Part shown: positions 26,709 to 35,323 of the stretch, in pieces | Position numbering within the stretch: the first letter of the stretch is position 1 | Layout of the letters: every line of letters starts with the position of its first letter | From: a bacterium | GTDB lineage: Bacteria; UBP7; UBA6624 | NCBI GenBank assembly: GCA_002716355.1 | Contig: PBAU01000002.1 | Location: 111,137 to 175,136 of the forward strand | Length of the DNA: 64,000 bases | Direction of reading: 5' to 3' | Notes under the pieces: model-generated | Database searches by the model: none | What the model was told of the DNA's origin: nothing | The model's input: only the letters and a program-made list of their open reading frames with translations | Position numbers and translations under genes: made by a program

Positions 26709-27829
26709 AAGCTTTTAAGGCGTTTTTTGAAAAATATTCTGTCTGGTTTATTTCACTTGGTTCCCCTGGGTTGTTTTTATGGGCTTTTTTTGAAGCTATA
26801 TTTTTTCCTTTGCCACCAGATATTGGCCTGATTATTTTTGTTAAAGAGAATCCTGAAATTTGGATAAACTTGGCTGCTTTAAGCACTGTTGGAAGCGCAT
26901 CTGGAGCCATGGTTGGTTGGTTAATCGGGTCTGTTTTCAAGGAGAAATTAGAAATTAAATTTGCCAAAAACAATAAATATCAAAAAATAAAAAGAAATTT
27001 ACTTAAATATGGAGGCGAAGCAATTGTGTTTGCTGGCTTTACACCTCTGCCTTATAAATTATTTGCAATAACTTCCGGAATGATAGGTTTGCCATTAAAG
27101 GTTTTATTTTGGTCTTCCATTATTGGCAGAGGAGCAAGGTTTGCTCTTGTTGGATATGTAACTGCAAAATTCAAAGACGGCATTAGTGAATTTTGGTCTA
27201 GTCCATCTGGATTAATTTGGATTTTTGTTATGTTCTTAGCGTTATTTATTTATGCTAAAAGGAAATCTAAAAATAAAGAAAATAGGCTTTTTAAACCAAA
27301 ACATTTAGGCGGACATGATAATAAAACATGGTTAGATGAAGGAGCTTTAAGCTACTTGGTAACAAATCTTAAAGTCAAATCTTATTTGGACATTGGTTGT
27401 GGCCCTGGAGGGATGATTAAGCTTGCTGAAAGCATGGACCTTAAAGCTTATGGGATTGACGGTGACCCCACTTTGAAATTCAACAACCTTGATGTCTTGA
27501 AACATGATTACACTAAAGGTGAAAGTGCTTTCGATCAAGCAGTTGATCTTGCTTGGAGTGTTGAATTTTTAGAACATGTAGATGAGCGCTACCAAGAACA
27601 CTATATGAAGGATTTTCAAAAAGCAAAATATGTTTTTGTCACACATGCTCCAATCGGCAAAACGGGACATCATCATGTTAATTGTCAATCGAGCGAATAT
27701 TGGATTGATGTTTTTGAAAAATACGGCTTTAAATATGAAAGAAAACATACTGAAAATGTAAGAATCCATTCAACAATGCCAAGAGAGTTTGTAAAAGAAA
27801 CAGGTTTGGTTTTCTCAAATTTAAACTAG
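26705..27829 (+). CDS. DedA/VTT-family membrane protein fused to a methyltransferase
   Basis: A 374-residue two-domain protein. Residues 1-185 are a YqaA-like VTT (DedA) membrane domain, with the family pattern FTPLPYKLFAITSG followed by GRGARF and four or five helices. A basic stretch (KRKSKNKEN) leads to residues 200-374, a class I SAM methyltransferase with motif I LDIGCGPGG at 228-236 and an acidic motif YGIDGDP. DedA proteins are linked to lipid carrier scrambling, so the methyltransferase could act on a membrane lipid or glycan; this is inference. It overlaps the Sua5 gene as ATGA. Both halves are in one uninterrupted frame. Confidence 0.87.
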   Translation: MKAFKAFFEKYSVWFISLGSPGLFLWAFFEAIFFPLPPDIGLIIFVKENPEIWINLAALSTVGSASGAMVGWLIGSVFKEKLEIKFAKNNKYQKIKRNLLKYGGEAIVFAGFTPLPYKLFAITSGMIGLPLKVLFWSSIIGRGARFALVGYVTAKFKDGISEFWSSPSGLIWIFVMFLALFIYAKRKSKNKENRLFKPKHLGGHDNKTWLDEGALSYLVTNLKVKSYLDIGCGPGGMIKLAESMDLKAYGIDGDPTLKFNNLDVLKHDYTKGESAFDQAVDLAWSVEFLEHVDERYQEHYMKDFQKAKYVFVTHAPIGKTGHHHVNCQSSEYWIDVFEKYGFKYERKHTENVRIHSTMPREFVKETGLVFSNLN

Positions 27830-27845
27830 GATTGTCTTTAAACAA

Positions 27846-28250
27846 ATGGAGGATACTTTTTTGATAATAAAGCCAACAGCCTTTAAGGCTGGTTCGGCAG
27901 AAGGTATTTTGACAATGGTTAAGCAAAATGGATTTGAAATTATTAAGCAAAAAGAAACCCATATTCCTCTGGAAACAGCAAAGAAACATTATGAAGAGCA
28001 TTCGGAAAAACCATTTTTTCCAGGACTTATAGAGTTCATTACAAGTGGTAAAGTTATGCTTGTTCATTTGAGAAAAGATAATGCAATTCTTGATTTAAGA
28101 AACTTAATGGGAAATACCAATCCTGAAAAAGCAGAAGAGGGTACGATTCGAAAGATTTTTGGAAGTTCAATGACTGCAAATGCGGTTCATGGATCAGACT
28201 CTATCAGCTCAGCAAAAAGAGAACTGGAAATTTTTTCTTGTTTGTTTTGA
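27846..28250 (+). CDS. ndk: Nucleoside diphosphate kinase
   Basis: A 134-residue enzyme that transfers the gamma-phosphate from ATP to nucleoside diphosphates. It has the N-terminal FLIIKPTAF and the active-site phosphohistidine in NAVHGSDS. The tetramer/hexamer length is normal. Its location just before the ribonucleotide reductase genes fits a role in dNTP supply, although a 177-base gap separates them. Confidence 0.95.
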   Translation: MEDTFLIIKPTAFKAGSAEGILTMVKQNGFEIIKQKETHIPLETAKKHYEEHSEKPFFPGLIEFITSGKVMLVHLRKDNAILDLRNLMGNTNPEKAEEGTIRKIFGSSMTANAVHGSDSISSAKRELEIFSCLF

Positions 28251-28334
28251 TTTTTCTATAATAAAAGTACACTTTTTTAAAAAAAAGACTTGAAAAAATA
28301 AATTAAACGACATATACTTTCAATTACCCAATAG

Positions 28335-28357
28335 CTCTCCTCGCCCTCCGCGGAGAG
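28335..28357 (+). other. GC-rich hairpin in nrdB leader
   Basis: In the otherwise AT-rich 28251-28427 gap, CTCTCC (28335-28340) pairs with GGAGAG (28352-28357) around an 11-base C-rich loop. The gap also holds TATAAT near 28257 and weak A/T symmetry near 28270. The hairpin is not followed by a T-run, so it is not a standard terminator. It may be a leader structure for the nrd genes. Confidence 0.35.
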
Positions 28358-28427
28358 AAAAGAGAAATAACTACCTAACGGGTTTGTTGTGCAATTTTTT
28401 GTTTGGAGCTTTTTGGGTATTTTGATT

Positions 28428-29513
28428 ATGGCAAAAATTTATAAAATTGGTAACAAGGATTTCCTCCTAGATGAACAAAAAGCGAAAGAGGTTTATTCCG
28501 CTAAAAAGGTGATTAATGGTCATGAAACAATGACTTTCAATCTTTTGCCATTGAAATATACATGGGCTTATGACATTTATAGGAACATGAAGGCAAACCA
28601 TTGGGAACCTGAAGATATATCAATGCAAAAAGATATTGAACAGTGGAAATCACAAGATTTTCTAAGCGATAACGAGAGATGGATAATAATGATGGGTATT
28701 GGTTATTTTTCCGCAGCAGAAGGGATTGTTGGTGACAACATACTTCATGTTGTCAGAGAGAATGTGACAGCTCCTGAACTTAAGCTTGTTTTGGGCAGGC
28801 ACACACATGAAGAAAACATCCATGCTGACAGCTTGCTTTACATGATTAGCTCACTAGGGATTAACCCTCATGAATGTGAAGCTATGTTTGAGCAAATAGG
28901 AACAATAAAAAGAAAGAACTCTTTCGTTACCAAGGTGTCACAATCCCTTCGAAGAGACTTGGATTTAACAAAAACAGAAAATAAGCAACTTTTTGCTAAA
29001 AATTTATTTGTTTTTGGGCAATGCATGGAGGGGACTCAGTTTTATGGTTTGTTTGGAATGATTCTTAGCCTTTATAGACAAAATAAATTCCCAGGTATTG
29101 GCCAGATGTTTAGATACACACTTAGAGATGAATCCAACCATATTGAACTATTGAGAAATTTATTTATGGATCTGGTTTCGGAAAATCCTGACATTTGGAA
29201 TTCTGATTTCAAAGAGGAGCTCAGATCGCTCATGAGCGAAGCAATACGTCTTGAAAAAGAGTTTATCGATGATTGCCTGCCTGTCAGCTCAATTGGCTTG
29301 AGCCCAGATGAGTTTAAGCAGTACATCGACTATATTGCCAATCGTCGTTTGAAGAGTTGTGGACTAGAGGAATTGACGCCAGGGATTACCAACCCTCTCC
29401 CGTGGCTAGCAGAGCTGATGGACATCAAAAAAGAACAAAACTTTTTTGAGGGAAGGGTTACAGAGTATCAAAAAGCATCATCATTAGAAACCGTCGATGA
29501 TGATGAGCTTTAA
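28428..29513 (+). CDS. nrdB: Ribonucleotide reductase small (beta) subunit, class Ic-like
   Basis: A 361-residue R2 subunit that generates the oxidant for ribonucleotide reduction with NrdA. The metal ligands are visible: Glu98 (AAEGIVG), Glu129 and His132 (EENIH), Glu201, and Glu235/His238 (DESNHIE). The position four after His132, where class Ia enzymes carry the radical Tyr, is Leu136 (HADSLLY); Tyr138 is kept. This matches the Chlamydia-type class Ic pattern, which uses a Mn/Fe oxidant instead of a tyrosyl radical. I prefer ATG 28428 to GTG 28389, because the intervening residues are hydrophobic and unlike the family. Confidence 0.93.
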   Translation: MAKIYKIGNKDFLLDEQKAKEVYSAKKVINGHETMTFNLLPLKYTWAYDIYRNMKANHWEPEDISMQKDIEQWKSQDFLSDNERWIIMMGIGYFSAAEGIVGDNILHVVRENVTAPELKLVLGRHTHEENIHADSLLYMISSLGINPHECEAMFEQIGTIKRKNSFVTKVSQSLRRDLDLTKTENKQLFAKNLFVFGQCMEGTQFYGLFGMILSLYRQNKFPGIGQMFRYTLRDESNHIELLRNLFMDLVSENPDIWNSDFKEELRSLMSEAIRLEKEFIDDCLPVSSIGLSPDEFKQYIDYIANRRLKSCGLEELTPGITNPLPWLAELMDIKKEQNFFEGRVTEYQKASSLETVDDDEL

Positions 29514-29532
29514 TTTTTTATGGAGATGAGTT

Positions 29533-32500
29533 ATGGGAAAGAATATATTTGAAGAAGATCAACATTTAGAGAAAATGATCTCTATGGGAAAAGATGAGAA
29601 ACCAAATTTTAATTGGTCAGAATTATTCAAAGAAGAAGATTCAAAAATTCCTTATGCCCTAGTTATAAAAGACGGTAAAGAAGAAGCTTTTAATTTAGCT
29701 GAAGTCGCTAAAACAATCGGAGAGGCTTTGACAGATTTGCTTTTGTCAAAAAAAGAAGAAGATATTTTTAACGAACAAAACAAAACATTTGTTTTAAATG
29801 TTGTTGATCTTGTTTCTTCGAAATTAGCTAGCAGGATTAAAGATAAAAAATCTTTAAAGCTGACAAAAAGAGAAGTTTCATTGTTGGTTGAAAAGGTTTT
29901 AATAGAAAGAGATGCACATGATGTTGCTAGAAGCTTAGTGTTTAAAAGATCTTTAAACAACCCAAATCGCGTTAATGATTTTTCTGGAAGAGTGAAGCTT
30001 ATAAGGAGAAATGGCCAGGTTGTTCCATGGAATGAAAGAAAAATTGAGAGTGCTGTAAGGAAGGCTTTTCTGTCAATGCAGTTTGACTCTAGTGCAGCTG
30101 TTGATATTGCTAAGTCTGTCACAGGCATCGTGATGGAAAGATCGCAAGAGTTCATGGCAATAGAAGATGTTCAGGATTTAGTTCAGCAAGAGTTGATGCG
30201 TAAAGGGCATTACAAGGTGGCCGAAGCATATATTCTTTATCGTGCTGAAAGGAGATTTGCACGTACTTCACCTCAACAGGATCAAAATGAACAGCCTGCT
30301 CTTATCTCAGTTGCAAGAAATGATGGTTCTACCTTTTTCTGGGATGGCGAGGATCTTCGATTAAGAATCAAGTTTGCCTCAATAGGGCTTGATTTAATGA
30401 TGACCGATGATGAGGTTGAAAGTGAGTTAAGAAGATCTGTTTTTTCAAATATCACAATGGAAGATTTGAAAAAAACAATTATCCTGAATGCAAAATCATT
30501 AATAGAAAAAGACTCAGGCTTCAACAAGTTTGCTGGAAGAATCCTTTTAACTTATATTTATGAAGAGGTTCTAGGTTGGGATATTGTTAAAGATGGAATT
30601 GGACAGCTTAAGAAATTCCATGAAATTGCATTTAAGAGAAATTTAGCAAGAGCTGTAGAGATTGAAAGGATAAATCCTGAAATGTTAAATTACGACCTTG
30701 ACAAATTGGCTTCCTTTATCGACCCTTCTTCTGATTTAGGTTTTGACTATTTGGGAATTCAGACCCTTTATGATCGTTATTTAATTGTTGACAAAACACA
30801 AGCATTGCATAAAAGACTTGAGTGTCCACAATTGTTTTGGATGAGAGTTTCCATGGGTTTGTTTTTAGAGGATGATGACAGGGAGAAGAATATTGTTCAG
30901 CTTTATAAAATGTATAAAAGTAGAAGATTTTGTTCATCGACCCCAACGTTATTTAATTCTGGAACTTTACATTCTCAACTTTCTTCCTGTTATCTTTATA
31001 AAGTTGATGACGACCTTAAATCCATTATGGAAAGAGGCATTGCTGAAAATGCGTATTTGTCCAAATGGGCCGGTGGGCTTGGTGGAAGCTGGACAGCTGT
31101 TAGAGGAATGGGTTCTTACATTAAAGGCACGAATGGAGAAAGCCAGGGCGTGATTCCATTCTTAAAGCTTCATAATGACCAACTTGTTGCTGTTAACCAA
31201 GGTGGAAAAAGAAAAGGTTCCGGATGTGCATATTTGGAAAGTTGGCATAGTGATATCTATGATTTTTTGGATTTGAGGAAAAACACTGGAGATGAACGAA
31301 GAAGGACTCATGATCTAAATACTGCAAACTGGATTCCAGACTTATTCATGAAAAGGATGGAAGCACGTGAAAAATGGACACTTTTCCACAGCAATGAAAC
31401 TCCTGAGCTACATGATTTGTACGGTTCTGATTTTGAGAAAAAATATGTTGAATATGAAAAGATAGCTAAAGAGGGGAAGATTTTCAGTGAGGAGATCCCA
31501 GCATTGGATCTTTGGAAAAAAATGCTGACAATGCTTTTTGAAACTGGTCATCCATGGATTACGTTTAAAGATGCTTGCAATATGCGTAACCCGCAAGATC
31601 ATGTTGGAGTAATACATAGCTCCAATCTTTGCACTGAGATTACACTCAATACTGGCGCTGATGAAACAGCTGTTTGCAACCTAGGTTCAGTTGTTTTAGA
31701 CAACCATCTTGACTCCGAAGGAAATCTTGATAGAAAGAAGCTAAGGGAAACAATTAGGATTGCCATCAGAGCTCTTGATAATGTTATTGATATTAATTTT
31801 TATCCAACTAAACCAGCATCAAATTCCAATAACAGGCATCGTCCTATTGGACTTGGGGTGATGGGTTTGCAAAATTCTTTATACATGAAGGATATTGCTT
31901 TTGGCTCTGAGGCGGCTGTGGACTTTAATGATGAATTCATGGAAGCAATTGCTTATTATGCGTACGAAGCGTCAAGTGACTTATCTAAAGAAAGAGGAAG
32001 TTATTCTAGCTTTAAAGGCTCAAAATGGTCTAAAGGAATCATGCCGATAGATAGTTTGGAAAGTTTGGAAAAAGAGCGTAATGTCAAGATCGATGTACCA
32101 CGATCTAAAGCTATGAATTGGGATACCCTGAGAAAAAAGATCAAAAAACAAGGGATGAGAAACAGCAATGTTTTAGCTATTGCGCCAACAGCGACAATTT
32201 CCAATATCATGGGCAGCTCTCCCTGTATTGAACCAACATACAAAAACCTTTTTGTAAAGAGCAATCTTTCTGGAGATTTTATTAGCTTGAACCAGTTCCT
32301 TGTTGATGATTTGAAGGATTTAAATTTATGGGATCAAGAAATGCTTGACCAATTGAAATATTTTGATGGAGAGCTTGAGGATATTGTTGAAATTCCTCAA
32401 AACATTAAGGATAAATATAAAACAGCTTTTTCGGTTAGTCATGAATATTTAATTGATGCTGCTGCAAGAAGGCAAAAATGGATAGACCAGTCACAATCAG

Positions 32501-32745
32501 TTAATTTGTTTTTGGCAAAACCAGAATTAAAAACACTTTCACACATGTATAGGCGTGCTTGGCACACGGGCTTAAAAACAACTTATTACTTAAGAACCCT
32601 TGGAGCTTCAGATATTGAAAAAGCAACAATTGATGTCAAAAAGGAAGTCAGAGGCGTTGTTTCGGGAGAGCAAGATTCACAACCGCAAAGTGCATGCAGT
32701 ATTGATGCTTGGATGAATGGTGAAGAATGTGAATCTTGTCAGTGA
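29533..32745 (+). CDS. nrdA: Ribonucleotide reductase large (alpha) subunit
   Basis: A 1070-residue class I alpha subunit that reduces NDPs to dNDPs. It is long because about 350 N-terminal residues hold what look like three ATP-cone domains (roughly 41-135, 152-245 and a degenerate 258-350), as in Chlamydia NrdA. The catalytic barrel has Asn698, Cys700 and Glu702 in SNLCTEI. The C-terminal redox pair is CESCQ. It is preceded by a GGAG site and follows nrdB by 19 bases. The ATP cones are the allosteric activity sites. Confidence 0.95.
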   Translation: MGKNIFEEDQHLEKMISMGKDEKPNFNWSELFKEEDSKIPYALVIKDGKEEAFNLAEVAKTIGEALTDLLLSKKEEDIFNEQNKTFVLNVVDLVSSKLASRIKDKKSLKLTKREVSLLVEKVLIERDAHDVARSLVFKRSLNNPNRVNDFSGRVKLIRRNGQVVPWNERKIESAVRKAFLSMQFDSSAAVDIAKSVTGIVMERSQEFMAIEDVQDLVQQELMRKGHYKVAEAYILYRAERRFARTSPQQDQNEQPALISVARNDGSTFFWDGEDLRLRIKFASIGLDLMMTDDEVESELRRSVFSNITMEDLKKTIILNAKSLIEKDSGFNKFAGRILLTYIYEEVLGWDIVKDGIGQLKKFHEIAFKRNLARAVEIERINPEMLNYDLDKLASFIDPSSDLGFDYLGIQTLYDRYLIVDKTQALHKRLECPQLFWMRVSMGLFLEDDDREKNIVQLYKMYKSRRFCSSTPTLFNSGTLHSQLSSCYLYKVDDDLKSIMERGIAENAYLSKWAGGLGGSWTAVRGMGSYIKGTNGESQGVIPFLKLHNDQLVAVNQGGKRKGSGCAYLESWHSDIYDFLDLRKNTGDERRRTHDLNTANWIPDLFMKRMEAREKWTLFHSNETPELHDLYGSDFEKKYVEYEKIAKEGKIFSEEIPALDLWKKMLTMLFETGHPWITFKDACNMRNPQDHVGVIHSSNLCTEITLNTGADETAVCNLGSVVLDNHLDSEGNLDRKKLRETIRIAIRALDNVIDINFYPTKPASNSNNRHRPIGLGVMGLQNSLYMKDIAFGSEAAVDFNDEFMEAIAYYAYEASSDLSKERGSYSSFKGSKWSKGIMPIDSLESLEKERNVKIDVPRSKAMNWDTLRKKIKKQGMRNSNVLAIAPTATISNIMGSSPCIEPTYKNLFVKSNLSGDFISLNQFLVDDLKDLNLWDQEMLDQLKYFDGELEDIVEIPQNIKDKYKTAFSVSHEYLIDAAARRQKWIDQSQSVNLFLAKPELKTLSHMYRRAWHTGLKTTYYLRTLGASDIEKATIDVKKEVRGVVSGEQDSQPQSACSIDAWMNGEECESCQ

Positions 32746-32751
32746 TTTTTA

Positions 32752-33318
32752 ATGTCAGTAAAATCTGATTCCTGGATTAAAAAAATGGCTATTGATCATG
32801 AGATGATTAGCCCTTTTTCCTCCCAGCAAGTTAGAGAGGAAAAAGGTAAAAAGGTAGTATCTTACGGACTTTCATCCTATGGCTATGACATTAGAGTGGC
32901 TGATGAATTTAAAATTTTCACAAACATACATTCAAAAGAAATCGATCCAAAAGAAATTAAAAAAGATTGTTTTGTTGAGGTTAAAGCAGACAATATTCTT
33001 GTTCCGCCTAATTCTTTTGCGCTAGCAAGAACTGTCGAGTATTTCAAAATACCTAGACGAGTTATAACATTATGTGTTGGTAAATCGACATATGCAAGAT
33101 GTGGAATCATTGTCAATGTAACACCATTTGAACCAGAGTGGGAAGGTTATGTGACTCTTGAGATTAGCAACACCACACCATTGCCAGCACGCATTTATGC
33201 AAACCAAGGAATTGCTCAGGTTTTATTCTTTGAAAGTGATCAGGAATGCGAAATTTCTTATAAAGATCGAAGCGGTAAATACCAATCCCAAACCGGTATA
33301 ACCCTACCTAGTGTTTAG
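32752..33318 (+). CDS. dcd: dCTP deaminase
   Basis: A 188-residue trimeric deaminase converting dCTP to dUTP for dTTP synthesis. Conserved segments are [36 protein letters not shown] (signature Arg and catalytic Glu region) and [12 protein letters not shown]. The length is typical of the monofunctional enzyme. It follows nrdA by 6 bases, so dNTP synthesis genes are grouped. Confidence 0.94.
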   Translation: MSVKSDSWIKKMAIDHEMISPFSSQQVREEKGKKVVSYGLSSYGYDIRVADEFKIFTNIHSKEIDPKEIKKDCFVEVKADNILVPPNSFALARTVEYFKIPRRVITLCVGKSTYARCGIIVNVTPFEPEWEGYVTLEISNTTPLPARIYANQGIAQVLFFESDQECEISYKDRSGKYQSQTGITLPSV

Positions 33319-33361
33319 TTTTTTTAGTCGCTACTTTTTTTATCTATAGGAGGATATGTAT

Positions 33362-33826
33362 ATGATAAATAAAGTTATATTGTTAGGAAGGCTTGGCGGC
33401 GATGCAGAGGTTTCACATTATGACAGTGGTAGGTCTCAGGCAAAATTTAGCATGGTGACTTCTCGCAGATTTAAAACCAAGGATGGAGAGGATCGCGAAG
33501 ATGCTCAATGGCACAATGTTGTCATATGGGGGAATGCTGATAGATTGGATTACATCCCTGAAGTTTTTAAGAAGGGAAAGATGGTTTATGTTGAAGGGAT
33601 GGTTAAGTATAGAGAATACGAACCTGAACCAGGAAACAAAAGATATTTTACTGATATAGATGCTAGTTGGCCTCATGGCGTATTAAAAATTGTTTCCTCA
33701 CAGGGTGCAGAGGCTTCACAAGCTGGTCAAAATGCTGGAAACTCTACATCAGCTCCCACACAAGAGATTGATGTGAACAAGGATGTTCCAACTGTTGATT
33801 TTGGCGATTTGCCACCTGTGGAATAA
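33362..33826 (+). CDS. ssb: Single-stranded DNA-binding protein
   Basis: A 154-residue SSB with an OB-fold over residues 1-115 (INKVILLGRLGGDAEV, DAQWHNVVIWGNAD, VYVEGMVKYREYE). A Gln/Ser/Ala-rich linker follows. The C-terminal tip reads DFGDLPPVE, which differs from the usual acidic DDDIPF that recruits partner proteins. AGGAGG at 33348-33353 is too close to ATG 33356, so ATG 33362 is the better start. It is directly followed by pncC. Confidence 0.95.
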   Translation: MINKVILLGRLGGDAEVSHYDSGRSQAKFSMVTSRRFKTKDGEDREDAQWHNVVIWGNADRLDYIPEVFKKGKMVYVEGMVKYREYEPEPGNKRYFTDIDASWPHGVLKIVSSQGAEASQAGQNAGNSTSAPTQEIDVNKDVPTVDFGDLPPVE

Positions 33827-34294
33827 ATGATTGATTTGGTCCAAGAAATTGGCGATAATTTAAAATCGCAAAATATGATGATCTCAACAGCTGAATCTTT
33901 AACTGGAGGCTTGCTCAGCTCACAATTCTGTGAGATTTCAGGCTCTTCTGAATGGTTTGCAGGAGGGATTGTGTGTTATCAAGATGAGATCAAGGAAATG
34001 CTGGGTGTTGAAAAATCATTCATGGAAACAAATGGGGCAGTAAACTGCAAAACAGCATATACTCTGGCAAAAAACATCGCATTAAAGTTCAATACTGAAA
34101 TCGGTGTTTCTTTGACCGGAATTGCTGGCCCATCAACAGATTCAAAGAATACACCTGTGGGAACGGTTCATATAGGTTTTTATTCAGAAAAAGATTCTGA
34201 ATGTAAGAAGTTTTGTTTTAACGGAACAAGAAATCAAATAAGGAAAAAATCTGTTCAAGAAGCAATGAATATGATTTTAAATAAGATTAAATAA
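33827..34294 (+). CDS. pncC: Nicotinamide-nucleotide amidase (CinA C-terminal domain)
   Basis: A 155-residue stand-alone CinA C-terminal domain that deamidates NMN to NaMN, recycling the pyridine nucleotide released by DNA ligase. The typical motifs [14 protein letters not shown] and [20 protein letters not shown] are present. The N-terminal CinA domain is absent. It starts immediately after the ssb stop and lies upstream of recA, a common bacterial arrangement. Confidence 0.92.
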   Translation: MIDLVQEIGDNLKSQNMMISTAESLTGGLLSSQFCEISGSSEWFAGGIVCYQDEIKEMLGVEKSFMETNGAVNCKTAYTLAKNIALKFNTEIGVSLTGIAGPSTDSKNTPVGTVHIGFYSEKDSECKKFCFNGTRNQIRKKSVQEAMNMILNKIK

Positions 34295-34305
34295 GGAGAA
34301 TTAAA

Positions 34306-35319
34306 ATGGCAAAGTCACCAAAGAAAAAAAATAAAAAAGTTGGGGAGTTGGAAAGAGTTGTTAATCAAATAGAAACCAAATACGGGGAAGGGTCCCTGAT
34401 GAGGCTTGGGTCTAAGCCTGCCACTGATATTCCAGCCGTTTCCACAGGTTCATTGCAGCTGGATTACATTCTTGGCATTGGAGGGGTCCCGTGTGGAAGA
34501 ATTATTGAGATTTTTGGTCCAGAGTCTGGTGGAAAAACGACTTTAGCATTAGAGATAGTTGCAGCTGGTCAAAAGCTAGGCAAGGAAATTGTTTATATTG
34601 ATGCTGAAAATGCTCTTGATCCAAAATATGCTCGTGCAATTGGTGTTGATGTAGACAATATGTTTCTTAGCCAACCTGAAACCATGGAGGCATCTTTGGA
34701 AATATGTGATGAAGTTATCAGGTCAGGTGAGGTTGGTGTTGTTGTTGTGGATAGTGTCGCCGCAATGGTTCCCAAGGCAGAATTAGATGGGAAAATAGGT
34801 GACAAGCATGTAGGGCTTCAGGCAAGATTAATGTCTCAGGCATTACGTAGGATTGCAGGCGCAGCTGCTAAAAATGGTACTATTGTTATTTTTATTAATC
34901 AAATAAGAGAAAAGATTGGAGTTATGTTTGGCAATCCTGAAACAACACCAGGTGGAAGAGCATTAAAGTTTTTTTCTTCTGTAAGAATAGATATCAGAAA
35001 AGCCAAATCTATTGTTGAGGGAGATGAGATTATTGGCTCAAGTCATCGAGCGCGAGTTGTAAAAAACAAAGTAGCACCACCTTTTAAGAATGCAGAATTC
35101 CCATTGCGTTATGGCTATGGAATTTGGAGTGAAGCAGAATTGATAGAGCTTGGAACGCATTACAAACTTATTCAAAAATCAGGTTCTTGGTATAACGCTA
35201 AAGATGGCTCTGTTACATTGGGCCAAGGTTTGCGCAAGGCAGCAAATTACCTTAATGAGGATCTGGATCTAAAAGAAGAAATTATTTCTACATTAAAGGA
35301 AAAATTAGGTATTAAATAA
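34306..35319 (+). CDS. recA: RecA recombinase
   Basis: A 337-residue DNA strand-exchange ATPase that also triggers SOS autocleavage. Walker A reads GPESGGKTT, where most RecA proteins have GPESSGKTT. Other features are Walker [12 protein letters not shown], the DNA-binding loop region with [18 protein letters not shown], and the INQIREKIG segment. The C-terminal domain ends without the strongly acidic tail of E. coli RecA. A good AAGGAG site precedes the ATG. Confidence 0.97.
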   Translation: MAKSPKKKNKKVGELERVVNQIETKYGEGSLMRLGSKPATDIPAVSTGSLQLDYILGIGGVPCGRIIEIFGPESGGKTTLALEIVAAGQKLGKEIVYIDAENALDPKYARAIGVDVDNMFLSQPETMEASLEICDEVIRSGEVGVVVVDSVAAMVPKAELDGKIGDKHVGLQARLMSQALRRIAGAAAKNGTIVIFINQIREKIGVMFGNPETTPGGRALKFFSSVRIDIRKAKSIVEGDEIIGSSHRARVVKNKVAPPFKNAEFPLRYGYGIWSEAELIELGTHYKLIQKSGSWYNAKDGSVTLGQGLRKAANYLNEDLDLKEEIISTLKEKLGIK

Positions 35320-35323
35320 ACTC

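Noticed and set aside
28389-28428. GTG 28389 as the nrdB start
   Set aside because: The extra 13 residues are hydrophobic and unlike NrdB; ATG 28428 gives the usual start and length.
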